Origin: Mercurialis annua
Lineage: Eukaryota; Streptophyta; Magnoliopsida; Malpighiales; Euphorbiaceae
DNA: 64,000 nucleotides
Assembly (NCBI RefSeq): GCF_937616625.2
Contig: NC_065570.1
Span: forward strand, 9,248,001 to 9,312,000
Direction of reading: 5' to 3'
Below the pieces are notes generated by a model, which had not been told where the DNA came from, searched no databases, and saw nothing but the letters and a program-made list of their open reading frames with translations. The first letter of the stretch is position 1. Every line of letters starts with the position of its first letter. The translations under genes were made by a program, and so were the position numbers. Positions 22,150 through 33,484 of this stretch are shown here, one piece after another.

Positions 22150-22531
22150 GGCTTAATGGCAAAAAAAACCCAAACCTTTACAACTTGTTGCAATTATATC
22201 CAAACCTTTTAATTTTTGCAATAATATCCAAATTGCATTATTTTGTTGTAATAATATCCAAATTGCACTTTTTATATGAATTTTTTTGAGTTTTTTGTCA
22301 TTTTTTTGGGACTTTTACTATATTATTATACATCAAAACATAATAATAGCCTAATATCTTAATTGAAAACAACAAGTTTAGCCATCAATTTGACTATTAT
22401 TGCTACAAAAAATGCAATTTGGATATTATTGCAACAACAAAAATGCAATTTGGATATTATTGCAAAAATTAAAAGGTTTGGATATAATTGCAACAAATCG
22501 TAAAGGTTTGGGTTTTTTTTACCATTAGGCC
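22150..22531. mobile_element. Mutator-type MITE (GGCCTAAT family)
   Basis: A 382-bp palindromic element with a perfect 9-bp duplication TTCTTTTTA at 22141-22149 and 22532-22540. The arms GGCTTAATGGCAAAAAAAAC and GGCCTAATGGTAAAAAAAAC face each other and stay complementary inward for over 100 bases. The inner part repeats the word aatatccaaattgca in both orientations. Non-coding. Confidence 0.9.
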
Positions 22532-22540
22532 TTCTTTTTA

Positions 22541-24218
22541 AGTTTTTTTTATCTATCTCGTTATGGTTGTACTAATATATCCATCATTCATTTAAAAACA
22601 ATAATATATAAATATAAAAACTATTGAACTGATTAATTAACTAATTTAATAAGTGAAAAAAATAACTTGGCGGTTTAAAATATCGTCACGACTTAAGTTG
22701 CCGAAGTTTTTAAGCTGTAGAAATCTTTTGTTCGTTTTAATTAATCAAATCGTTTCCATACCCTTGCATTTTTCAATTGATCATATATAAATGAATAGTT
22801 TATTCTATTAATTTCAACAAATAATTAGACATGAATCAATTTATTTTGAAGAAGAAACATTTGGAGCTCTTCTGTCGCTGTGTTAGGTAGAAGTTGAATG
22901 TCTTTTTTTATTCATTTCTGTCAGATAGATGAGAGTTGGCCACTTGTCTTGCTAGTGATGTTTATGAGTCAAAAATCTATTGAAGATATATCTAATATCT
23001 TCTCCTACCACTTAAACTTATCGTATTTTCTGTGTCAGCTTATAAAATTCTTTTATTTTTTTAATCTCTTTTTTCATATAATTATATAAATTATAATGTT
23101 ATTATTAAAAAAATTATAATAATTAATGTTTCCTTAATTTATATATAAAAGTCAATTGTCTGTTCTTAAACGGGACAGAGAAAATATCTATTATTTTTAT
23201 TATTTTTTATTGACGTTTTAAAATAAATTATAAACAATTAAAAATATTTGTGTATCTGAATTTATAAATATTTAATTAATATAAATTAATTTGCTAAATT
23301 TTTTAGTGAAGAGTTCAGCTTTGTAAATTAGATTACTAAATTAATGGAATAATTTGATAAGATTAATGTCAAATTTATAACAATTATAAAAATCCTAAAT
23401 TGAATGATTTATTGATAAACAAATATTACTTTCTCCATTCCAAAATAATATTACACAACTTTACTTTATTTTTTCTATCATACCTTTTATTAAATGTTAT
23501 GAATTCACATTTTATATTAATAGTAATAAATGATAAATTTTAATTAAGGACAATATAAAAAAATTAACAATATAAATTATGATTTACAAGGAATATGAAC
23601 AACTATTTGGGACAAAAAAGAAGAAGAAAATAGACTATTATTTTTGAACGGATTAAATGAACAACTAAAACAATAAAGGGAGTGTAAATTTAAGTTAAAA
23701 AATTAAGTAATTTACAATAATATTTCATAAAAATTAATTAATTCTATATTAAATAAATTTTATATTAATTATATATCAGTTAATTCAATATTCTCAGCGT
23801 CCATATTTTGTTTTTTGTATATATTTCTTTTCTCTAATATATATTTTTAAGGCTAGGAAGATTTTGCAAATAAATTACAAAGTGATTCGCATAATCTTTC
23901 TTTATACAGCAAGCACTTCACATAATCTTTCATTATACATCAAGCACTTCAAAATATATGTATATAAAATAGACCACACGCAGTTTCAAAAATGTCGAAC
24001 AAAATTTTGCAGGCATGGCATCGTCCCAGGTTGAATTAATTAAAATATTACTTTTAAAAGGCAGAGTTTGTTCTTATCCTACCATACAAATTTGAATTAC
24101 TTTAATATTTTACAAGTTTATAAAATTGAAATGAACCGAAGTAAATGAAGCAATACAGTTAGCTTAGCTATGGGTAAACCACTGGACGGTATGACAAAGA
24201 TGTTATCCCAATAAATTA
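22541..24218. other. AT-rich intergenic region
   Basis: No gene is seen. A weak Stowaway-like pair of ends (ctttctccattccaaaataat near 23430 and its rough inverse near 23600) suggests one old MITE. Confidence 0.4.
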
Positions 24219-24220
24219 TA

Positions 24221-24722
24221 CTCCCTCCGTTCTTTTTTAATTGTCCATTTAGCAAAATATATTTATCTCTAATTAGTTGTCCATTTAGGATTTTAATATT
24301 ATTTTAACTATTATCTTCCAAATTTACCCATCCCTAATAAATGACTCTATATTTTAACTTAAAAGGCATTTATTAACTAATAGGGTTATATTAGTATTTT
24401 TCTTTATAAATTAAGACAAAAGAATCACTATCTTGTTATATGCAATATTGGCTAAATGGACAAATAAAAAATAACGGAGGGAACCCCAAGGCGTATATGA
24501 GTTGGTAAGGCGCTCTTCTAGTTTAACTGAGGTCGCAGGTTCGAACCGTACTCATGTATGCAGCCGTTTAAAACTTGGGGTCAGAGTTTGCCTCCCGCAA
24601 GGGACCTACACGGCTCGAGTAGGGATTAGTCTGAATGTGGAAGGCTTAAAGGTGCCGTCTCATAGTTGAGACCCGTTCAGAAAACCTCATGGACCCTGTA
24701 CCAAAAAAAAGAACGGAGGGAG
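24221..24722. mobile_element. Stowaway (Tc1/mariner-type) MITE split by a SINE
   Basis: The termini CTCCCTCCGTTCTTTTTTAA at the left and the inverse of gaacggagggag at the right are diagnostic Stowaway ends, with TA on both sides (24219-24220 and 24723-24724). The SINE at 24483-24711 inserted in the right terminal repeat and duplicated it, so the terminus appears twice. Removing the SINE leaves about 263 bp. Confidence 0.88.
24483..24711 (+). mobile_element. tRNA-derived SINE nested in the Stowaway MITE
   Basis: Flanked by a 10-bp duplication aacggaggga at 24473-24482 and 24712-24721. The 5' head carries an A box (GAGTTGGTAAGGCGCTC) and a perfect B box (GGTTCGAACC). The body ends CCCTGTACC followed by an A run. 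It is the better preserved relative of the copy at 1081-1292. Pol III transcription signals are present, but whether it is active cannot be told. Confidence 0.88.
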
Positions 24723-24724
24723 TA

Positions 24725-26819
24725 TGTTTTTCTATTCAAAGTAATTGCATAATTTTTTAGCGTTAGTTCAAACTTCAGATTCAAATTCTTAAAGACTCAA
24801 GTTTTTTCAATCGTTTGAAGTATATTAGCAGCGGAACAAGAGATACTGAGATGCAATTGGTGTCAGGAAATTCTTAACTCTTGAATTTTTCCTGGATATT
24901 ACACACCTGTAAAATTTGTGACTTTCAATTTCTATTTTTGTTTCGTTTCTTTTTCGTAAATCAATCATAGTGTTTCAGTTTGTTTTTCATTTTTTGTAAT
25001 TTGATCTACGATGTACTTTGACGATTTAGGTTGTAATCCGTCTTTTACCTTAATAAAATAACCTTCTTTGATAAAAAAAAAACATATACATTTTTTAAAA
25101 TCACTCTCATTGACCTGACGACATATTAAATGTTTGTGTAAGAATATGTATAGTATTTTTCAAAGAACGTTGAATGAAATTAAAAATAAAATTGTACATA
25201 CTCGACAAAATTACAACACATTAATAATTAAATTTATCGTAATTTAAGCAGACGCTTAAGGTTTTGAATCACTTCCGTGGCTCCAAATGATTTCAAATAA
25301 TATCTGACTCACCCGAGCCAGCTAATTAAGAGCTTTCTTGCTCGCAATTGATTCGTGCATTCGAGAAGTAAAACATCTAAAACATTTTTACTCTAGCTTT
25401 AAAATCGAGCCTTTATCATCATGGACCACTCACGAAACACCAGTCCCTTGTCCTGCCTTAAAAAAGAGCAACATCCCATGTTAGTTTTGTGTAACTTTTT
25501 TTGAGGAACCGGTCATTTAAGCCGATAAGTAATGTTCTTTTTTTTTATCAGAATGACCAACTTCTTTTAATATGGCAGCAACGCCAGCTTCATTTCTATG
25601 AACCCGCAATTACCAACTGATTATGCAAATATTGCTTTATCATCAGATGACATAATATTAAATCCATGCAACGTTTACTCTTTTAAACCAACTCTAACGC
25701 CATGCATGCAGAAATTCAAAAACTTGCCAGGCATGCAGAAATTCAAAAACTAACCAACAAATTTTAGCAACAATGCATTCTTGAAAAATATAATAAATCA
25801 ATTCTATTATTCTATCACAATCCTTGCAGTACTGAACATTTACTGCAGTTCTGTTTTGCTCAAGTAGAGGGGTTATATGGATGATTTTGTGCGGGTTTGG
25901 ATTTGACCATTTAGGTTTGGACGGTTTGCGGCCGGACAATCTTGAGTTATAATTTTTTTGAGCAGTTTTGGGTTGAATTGGCTCACTTAACCCAAAAATT
26001 AAAATTAAACTTGAAGCTAGAAATCCAAAATCTAAATACGAAATACAAAAGTGAAAAATTGAAATCCGAAACTCGGGACTATAAATACAAAACTCCAAAG
26101 TCAAATTCCAAAATCATTTGCTTCAGATAAAATTTTGTGTTTATTCTGTTCAATTAGATATTATAAAAAATCATATTTTCGGCACCGTTTGATTTCAAGA
26201 CATAAAAAAACTTTAATTAATTATGTTGTGAATCAAACCAAAATACCTGAATCAAAAACCGATCGAACCGACCAATTTCGTTCAGTTTGAAAAAAATAAT
26301 TCTTTAAAATCTTTATTCATTTCAATTTTGAAAAAGGAACATTCTAATTTAGTTTTTTTGGCTTGGTTTGGTTTTGCACATGCAAACTTAAGTTAAGTTT
26401 TAATTTAAACCAAACCAAATAACCAAACCAAAATATTTATCAGACTAGCCAATTTGGTTTGATTTTTTTTTTCAATCGTAGTTGAGTTCGATTTTGAAAC
26501 AAACAGAAAAGTGATCTGGTTTAGAAAATATAAAATATTAGTTTATTTGGTTATGTTTGGTTCAACTATATTGGTGTGTGAGTGGACATGTGTTTAAATC
26601 TCAGTTGAGCATCTCCACTTAAAACTAATTGGTTTTAAGTTGAAATTTAACATAGTTTTAAAGTCTTGTCCATTCATACAATTTCAATTTGGCCCAGTCT
26701 ACGTGAGATGCGTGAGGAGAGATTGGTTGCTTGGCCCAAACTCGCTATGCGTGAAGGGGTGTGGTTTGATTCAATTCGGTTCAATTTGAAAATATAAAAT
26801 GTTAGTTTATTTTAGGGCC
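24725..26819. other. intergenic, old repeats only
   Basis: No gene is seen. Around 25690-25760 the unit gcatgcagaaattcaaaaac occurs twice in tandem. From about 26215 to 26570 the DNA is rich in AACCAAACC-type words, as in hAT-type MITE interiors, but no paired ends were found. Confidence 0.4.
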
Positions 26820-28450
26820 CTCTCTATGTCGGAAAGCTTGGCGGCTAAAGTAGCCATAACGCTATCTTGGTAAGCTTTTCAAACTAGATCTTGTCGTTCT
26901 ACCTCAGCCATATAAGCCACTTGAGCAGCTTGAAAAACGAGACACCTCAATTGTTAGTTTTATCAAAATAAAACAAAAATGAACTAATAAAACGAGATAC
27001 AAGAAATGAGTAATACCTGCAGCGCCAACGAGGTAGAATAGAGGCATAGATCTTTTGGCTCGCACCTCTCATAGATAGCTCAGTCCAAGAGCAAGGTAGT
27101 AATCCGAGTCACCCCTAGCCATATCATAATTGTCCAAGCTAACCTCGCCTGAACATTGGGACCTTACCCACTCGGTAAACCGAACTCTAGACAAGTCTAT
27201 GATACCCTCAGTACTGGTGGACAGTAGAGAACGACCGTGAGCTCAATTTTATGGGTAGTGCCTCTTGGTAGTCGGTCATTGCCAATATCCCGGGCAGTTG
27301 GACCATATACTAAGCTAGACGAGTCCAATACTATTGCCGGTTCGAAAGGAAGGGAAGGAGTACTCCACTGCCTAACAAGGATAGTCGGATTAGAAGAGCT
27401 ATCTGGGTGAACGACGTTTAAAGATGTTGGTTGAGGCGCCGAGGTACCTAAATCAGCTATGTTTTTGCCCAAGGGGGTCTATAGGGCGGGAGTCTGGTGG
27501 ACAACCTTTGGGTTCCGGGGCGGGTTTGCCGGCTTCTTAGCTCAGGATTTCCTCATTAGTTTCCCAACAAGACGGTTTACGTCAAGATTGTCCACTATCA
27601 AAAACAGAAAAAGCGATATATGACATTTATGAAAATTAATGAAATCAGAATAAGCAAGTAAAGAGAAATATGAACTGATAAAAAAATTTGGTTATTTCGG
27701 GGACCGTGTTTCCAAAAGTCAAAGGGGACAATGGGGCATATGTTATTAGCATGGCGTCTCGTTGGTCTTGGCAGCAGCGGTAAATACAGTCATATGCTTA
27801 GCTCGGTTTTCTCTGTAGTATAAACACTTTGTGATCTTTCGACCATCGTGTACTCATTTGTAAGGAACCCTTTTTTGGTCGAAATGGCGAGAAACCTGAA
27901 AGTAGTTGGGTTTCCATTTCTTGAGAGAGGAGGTTACCCTAGTAACCAGTTCATGTAGCTTATCTTTCCTCACTTCGTGAAATCGCATCGAGACATAGCT
28001 TTAGTCATTAGTTAAAGTGAACCAGTATAAGGAAGTCCAGAGCCTCATGGTCTGTTTTATCGAGTGTTCCCGTCATAAAGCTAAATAGCATGTATAATGT
28101 CGGAGACCGTTGAGGTGAAACTTTCCTAAAGGAATCCTATAGTATGCACTTAACTCGATATGGTCCGGGTCTAGAATGAAACATAGTCTGAAATATAAAT
28201 GCTCTTGGGTTATCACCTTTGTGTCTTCTTGAGGCTCGTTGTTGCTTCGGGTATTTGAATGAACGAGGGTAAGTTCATATTCCTCAGGAATAAAAAACGT
28301 TGTCCTAAAGGCGTCGAGGTACGCCTGGGTGCACCGAGAAGGCACCATGTTGGCAGCAGCGACGTACACAGGAGTCTTAGATGTCCCAGCCGCATCCTCG
28401 AGTGCCTCAGCAGAATCGATACCGGGAAGTCATTATTTTCTAAGCTGTGA
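26820..28450 (-). pseudogene. decayed extra ORF of a Tat-like Ty3/gypsy element (Transposase_28-like), antisense to its LTR
   Basis: On the minus strand, broken reading frames give protein resembling the putative gypsy-type transposon domain (Transposase_28). Examples are LDAFRTTFFIPEEYELTLV (near 28300) and the segment with HIELSAYYRIPLGKFH (near 28130). A later part near 26830-26930 reads like AAQVAYMAEVERQDLV. Frame breaks and stops are frequent. The region is GC-richer than its surroundings. In Tat-lineage elements an additional ORF lies between pol and the 3' LTR in antisense orientation. The sense LTR at 29474 downstream fits that arrangement. The family assignment is from recalled motif shape. 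Confidence 0.6.
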
Positions 28451-29473
28451 CATTAAACGCTTTTTCTGTCTCGTTAGAAGCATGGTTACTACCCTCACCT
28501 ATCATACCCTCGTATTCTAGACCCTTTTGTTGAAGAGTGTTCATTTGACATACCTTTAAAAATAAGAAAAAGATAAAAAAAAAGGATGAGATGTGAGATT
28601 AAAAGAAAAAAAAAGAAAAAATGAGAAGAATCCTAAAAACCAAAGATCAGAAAAAAGAAAAAAATAAAGAACAAGGACAATTATGAAGAATGTGAAGAAC
28701 AATTTTCTAGAAAACTAGAAAAAGCAGAAGAACCAAACTAAAATAGGAAATTAAAACATGCACAGACCACAGATGATCCCAACACTAAAATTGACCATTG
28801 AATCAGAAATGAAAATAGTAGAATTCTGAAGAACTGAAAAAACATGCAAAATTCATTCGTAAAAAACCAAAAAACTAAAAAACACATTAAATATAACAGG
28901 CGAAAATGCAAAAAAAGAAAAAAGAAAGTACATAGATTCAAAGAGAACTTACAAGTAAATTGAGTTGGTTGAATCTGGAAAATCCAAAAAACTAAAGCAA
29001 AAGAAAACCACATAAACAAGCATGAAGAAAAAAAATGCCAAAAAACGAAGAATTTTTAGAGAATTCAAAAGTTTGAAAATTTTGGAGAATAAAAAAAATG
29101 AATAAGGGAAGAAGAAAAAGTAACAATTTGAAAGAGAGGAAGTTGAAGAATCATAAATTTATTTTTAGTTGCCTCGGTCAACCAAAAGATGCATTGATTT
29201 AAGCATTAAAGGTGAATAAATTGACACGTGACATAAGAAATGATAAAAGATAATGGAAAAATAACCGCCAAAGATCAAAGGACACTCCACTACTCGACCG
29301 CTCGGGTGCAGCTGTGAAAGACATGACCATGTTAGGTGACTTGTCAATGCCACACCTTATACGCGAGGAATGTGTCAACTGACAACCAACGCTAGAGACA
29401 CATGTTAGTGCAAAACTTAACCTAATCTAAGTTTATCCACTCAAATATCTAACATATTGAGGGGATGGGTTAG
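28451..29473. other. internal region of the gypsy element, non-coding
   Basis: Very A-rich on the plus strand (many AAAGAAAAA runs) with no convincing frame. It ends in a purine tract, gaggggatgggttag, at 29459-29473 directly before the LTR, which fits a polypurine tract for a plus-strand element. Confidence 0.5.
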
Positions 29474-30072
29474 TGATAACGTAGTAATAACACTTCATAA
29501 GGCGAAGCAACCTCACTGACAAATAATGTCTATAAGTCTAACAATAACTGGCACATCTCAAACATATTTACTGAGATAAAAATGCAGCTAGTCCTGAGAT
29601 TAGAACATGCATCTATGTCAGCTCATTCGAGATACATAAGTCATAAACCTTTTCACAGTAGCCTATATATGCTACCGAAACAAGGCTGAGTATAGCTTGG
29701 AGAGCATACTCGCCAAACAAAACAAAAGGAACCACAGAAGATTCTCTAACACACAAGAACGTCCCTCGCGTTGCATGCACCTGACACACAATTTGAAGGC
29801 ATAACAACATTTGCCAGCTCAGTTAACAGAAAGTGGGGTACCAAGGATGGGGAATCTTAAACGATTGGACAAGTGGGTCTGTATAAACCATATTAAGTCC
29901 AAACCATGAATTTATTCACCATTTTTACACTTCTTCTTTCTCTTTTCCTTTCTTTTCCTCACTAAACTGACTTGAGTGTCGGAACGAACAGCTTGTAAAT
30001 CCCATCGATAATCCGTTTGACCTCTTTTCTCTGTCTTCATGTTACGTGGTATCTTGAATTGCTAATGCTTCA
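29474..30072 (+). repeat. LTR (3') of the decayed gypsy element
   Basis: It starts TGATAACGTAGTAATAAC and shares this start and the following GGCGAAGCAACCTC block with the solo LTR at 59618-60381. Near the 3' side it has TTGAGTGTCGGAACGAAC, matching the GAGCGTCGGAGTGAAC block of that LTR. It ends about CTTCA at 30072. The end is inferred by comparison. Diverged. Confidence 0.65.
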
Positions 30073-30084
30073 GTGAGTTATGAG

Positions 30085-30815
30085 ATATGATCCTCCACTT
30101 TTAGGTTCGTTAACGTTTTAATTCTTCCGTTTAGTTTTATTGTTAGCATAAATAAAATTATATTATTATAGAATTTAATGATTTAATGACTTCAATTAAT
30201 TTTTTTTATTGTTTTAACTTTTAGAAAAAAATAAACTCTCTTTGTCCCGCAAAAATAGAAAAGTAGCCTTTTCACAAGAATTAAGAAACTCGTTAATTAT
30301 TAATTTATTAGAATATTCCTACAATATCCTTTAAATTTTTTAAGAGTGAATCATTATGGAGCTATTACATTTAATACCCATACAACATAATTATGAGGGT
30401 ATTTTATAATGTTATTTCAAATAAACATAAAATATGATTATGTTTTCTATTTTATGAAATAAAAAATGACTACTTTTTCTATCTTTATGAGATGGAAGGA
30501 GTATATATATTTTAGTTTAAAAAAAATAAATGAAGTAAAAAAATTTAAATTTAAATTTAAATATAAGAAAAAACAAACTAAATTGGATTTACTAAGCCAT
30601 TAAATATCATAAAATATATTTTTTTATTTATATTTATATCAAAAATAAATTTAAAAGTATAAAATGTAATATTTTTTATTAAATCTGTTGACTTAGTTGA
30701 CTAACATCAAAAATTAAGAAAATGACATGTTAATGGAAACAAAAATAAATGGTCATATTGTTTGATTTTCAAATAAAAAAGACGATAGTATAAATTCTGA
30801 CACATATAAAACGTC
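30085..30815. mobile_element. foldback MITE (family F1, copy 2) with a nested Stowaway-like insert
   Basis: The left arm has gatatgatcctccactttta and the right arm the inverse of ggtcatattgtttgattttc, as in the copies at 485 and 62502. Between them, 30236-30501 has Stowaway-like ends (ctctctttgtcccgcaaaaa and the inverse of gatggaaggag). Non-coding, edges approximate. Confidence 0.55.
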
Positions 30816-31121
30816 TAAAATTAAATATCTAAACACGTTACAAATAGTTGATCCTAAGAACCACCACCATAACTTCTATACGTAAATAAATTGTAATTTT
30901 TTAGAAATATAAATTTTATAGTTTATTACTTTCATATCTTACCTAATTCAGAATCATTAAAATATAATTAATATAGATTTTTATGTTACTGAATATTAAC
31001 TTCTTGAGAAGTAATATCGTTTAACAAAGGAAATTCAATAAATCTCTTACTCTTTCTAGGATGTAAATGCAAAATAGTAAACTTGAGGCGTCATAATTCC
31101 TATTAAACAAAAACATTAGCC
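30816..31121. other. upstream region of the MYB gene
   Basis: AT-rich. Nothing recognisable apart from the promoter elements annotated next. Confidence 0.4.
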
Positions 31122-31129
31122 TATAAAAG
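31122..31129 (+). promoter_or_regulatory. TATA box of the MYB gene
   Basis: TATAAAAG lies 77 bases before the ATG at 31199 in otherwise mixed sequence. It would give a leader of about 45 bases. Motif and position only. Confidence 0.45.
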
Positions 31130-31198
31130 CTATTATCCCTAGTCAGTGTCGTTTTACCACTATTTGACTCGTGCACTTAACTAAACACATATTTTGAC

Positions 31199-32957
31199 AT
31201 GAAGACAGTTATCGACATCGACGGCGCCAATTCGGGACGAGGCGGCAGCGGTGGTGGCGGAGAAGATGGCAGCGCCGCCAGTGGAGACGACATATTATTG
31301 GCAGTAGGAGACAATCAAGCGTGCAGTAAAGACCGAGTTAAAGGACCATGGTCACCTGAAGAGGACGCGATTCTTGGCCGATTAGTTAGTAAATTTGGCG
31401 CGAGGAATTGGACTTTAATCGCTCGTGGCATTTCCGGCCGATCTGGAAAGTCTTGCCGGTTGCGGTGGTGTAATCAGCTTGATCCAGCTGTTAAACGCAA
31501 GCCTTTTACTGGTAAAAGTTTTAATCTTTTTTCTGGGTTTTACTTGTTTAATGAATTTAGGGTTTGGATTAAGATAATTGTGAGTCTGAAGTGATGCCAA
31601 TTTGATTTTTTGTATAAGTTAGAAAATTGGTATATGCATGTGAAATTGTTGAAATGTTAGTTCAAGTTCTTATTTTGAAAACTTTATTTAAGTTAATAGG
31701 CTATGTTTGGTTTGGTTCGTGGAATAGGTGCGGGTTGAAATAGCTATTCGACCTTGCATTTGTACTAATATAATCATGGAAGGGTTGTGAGATTATGATG
31801 TGTTCATACAGACACGCGTACATTCTGATGCTCGATGAGTGACATTAAACTAGTTTCTATTTTGTTAAGATCAGGTTTTGTTGTTTCGTGTGTACCTAAC
31901 TTCAACGTCGTGTCACCCTAATAACTCTACTCGAGCACTGATATCGTAAAAGGAGAATGTGTTTTCTGTTTTTTCAATTGAGACATAATTATTTTGGAAG
32001 GCTTATGTGTTTCTACTTGCAAAGCTAAAATTATCCAATGTGATAATGCTTCGTAGTGAACAAGGTTTATGAACTAAATTTATTGCAGATGAGGAGGATC
32101 GCATCATAGCTGCAGCTCATGCAATCCATGGAAACAAATGGGCGGTTATTGCAAGACTTCTTCCGGGGAGAACAGATAATTCAATTAAGAACCATTGGAA
32201 CTCCTCTCTAAGACGCAAGGGTACAGAGCGTCACAGGAAGAGGTTTTCTTCTATAAAAATGGACCAAGTTGCTTGCGTGGACAAAGCGGAAGCATCATCT
32301 GAAGAAACTCTTTCTTGTGGGGACGCCAGTTCTTCCAAATCATTGGAAGGAAAAGAAGTAAGCTCTCTGGATAACGTAGATGATCGGTGTGAAGAAATGG
32401 CAGCGTCACAGATTCAATCAATTAATGAAGCAAAAGAAGTGCCTACTCTTTTTCGTCCTCTGGCACGTGTCAGTGCATTCAATGTCTATAATTCTATGGA
32501 TGGCTCAGAAGTTGCTTCACCATGTTTAAGGCCAGTTCCAGTCAATGAACCCGTATTTCAAGCTTCAACACCATATGATGGGATCTATAAATTTCATGAT
32601 TGGGTTTACAACGAGCAGCTGGTTCCTCACCATTGTGGCCATGGCTGTTGTGAGGCACAAAAAGGCAGTGATCGTCACAATACTCTGTTAGGCGCAGAAT
32701 TTGTGGATTTCTTAGAATCCCCATCTTTTTCAAGCTACGAGTTAGCTGCAATAGCCACAGATATTAGTAACCTTGCTTGGCTTAAGAGTGGATTGGAGAA
32801 TAACAATGTCAGAGTCATGGGTGAAACAGTTAGCAGGATAACTCCTCATGGATCTCAAGTGCGCGTGAGACGTCTTGAAGAAAGCAGAAGAAGTAGTGAT
32901 TTCCCTTTTGATGAAGAGAAGAGCAGGTTAAGGGGTGTAGTAACCGATATGCCATGA
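31199..32957 (+). CDS. R2R3-MYB transcription factor, MYB1/MYB25/MYB109 type
   Basis: Two exons, 31199-31511 and 32089-32957, joined by a GT-AG phase-1 intron, encode 393 aa. The Gly-rich N-terminus (residues 8-30) is followed by R2 (about 48-97, with W51, W71, W90) and R3 (about 100-148, with F103, W122, W141). The intron falls in early R3 (PFT|DEED). The words [20 protein letters not shown] and [20 protein letters not shown] fit the subgroup containing Arabidopsis MYB1, MYB25 and MYB109. It should be a nuclear DNA-binding regulator. The C-terminal region is acidic and Ser-rich, with [12 protein letters not shown] and a basic end. Functions in this subgroup vary (abiotic stress, dormancy), so I assign none. 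No defects are seen. The N-terminal extension before R2 is typical of the group. Confidence 0.93.
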
Positions 32958-33187
32958 GCATAAATCAGTTTCCGTTTTTGTATGCCATGCTAACATTAGG
33001 GTTTTGGATTGACATGAGCAATTGCATCTTCGTGTATAACAGGGTGTTGCAAGCGGATAGAACATGATTCAGAAAAAGATTCGGAATTCAACTCGGCATT
33101 GTGTGATTGAGTGACTTACAATTTCTTCAAAAGCTTGCCATGGATAATAACATAACCAGAAAGAAGAAAAGAAAAGGTGCAACAGGT

Positions 33188-33476
33188 AGGGGTGGTAGGG
33201 GTGTGCAATCAGTTGTTCAAACTGAACCGAAATTTGAAATTTTTCCAAAACCAAACCGAACTGAGCTTATAAGGATTTAAAATTTCAAACTGAACCGAAG
33301 AGAAATTGTCGGTATGGTTGATTTTTTTGGTTTGGTTCGATTTGTACCAAAACTTCACTGAAAGTTCTTACGTCCAAAACTGAACCAAAATAAAAAAAAA
33401 CTAAATTTTTTCAATAAGGTCAAGCTGAACCGTATTATTTGGCTATTCGGTTTGGTTATGTTTTTGCACACTCTAG
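33188..33476. mobile_element. hAT-type MITE with AACCGAA-rich interior
   Basis: The ends TAGGGGTGTGCAATC at the left (preceded by a short tandem copy of AGGGGTGG) and the inverse CTAGAGTGTGCAA at the right are hAT-like. The flanks caacaggt (33180-33187) and aaacaggt (33477-33484) match at 7 of 8 positions. The interior is rich in AAACCGAACTGA-type words. Non-coding. It lies about 230 bases beyond the MYB stop and may be in the 3' UTR. Confidence 0.65.
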
Positions 33477-33484
33477 AAACAGGT

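Noticed and set aside
24483..24560. tRNA gene, suggested by A box and perfect B box
   Set aside because: No cloverleaf can be folded, a longer body and A tail follow, and a target duplication is present. It is a SINE.
28738..29353. Minus-strand open frames of 62 to 93 codons
   Set aside because: Phe/Leu/Ser-rich translations of A-rich non-coding DNA in the gypsy element interior. No domain.
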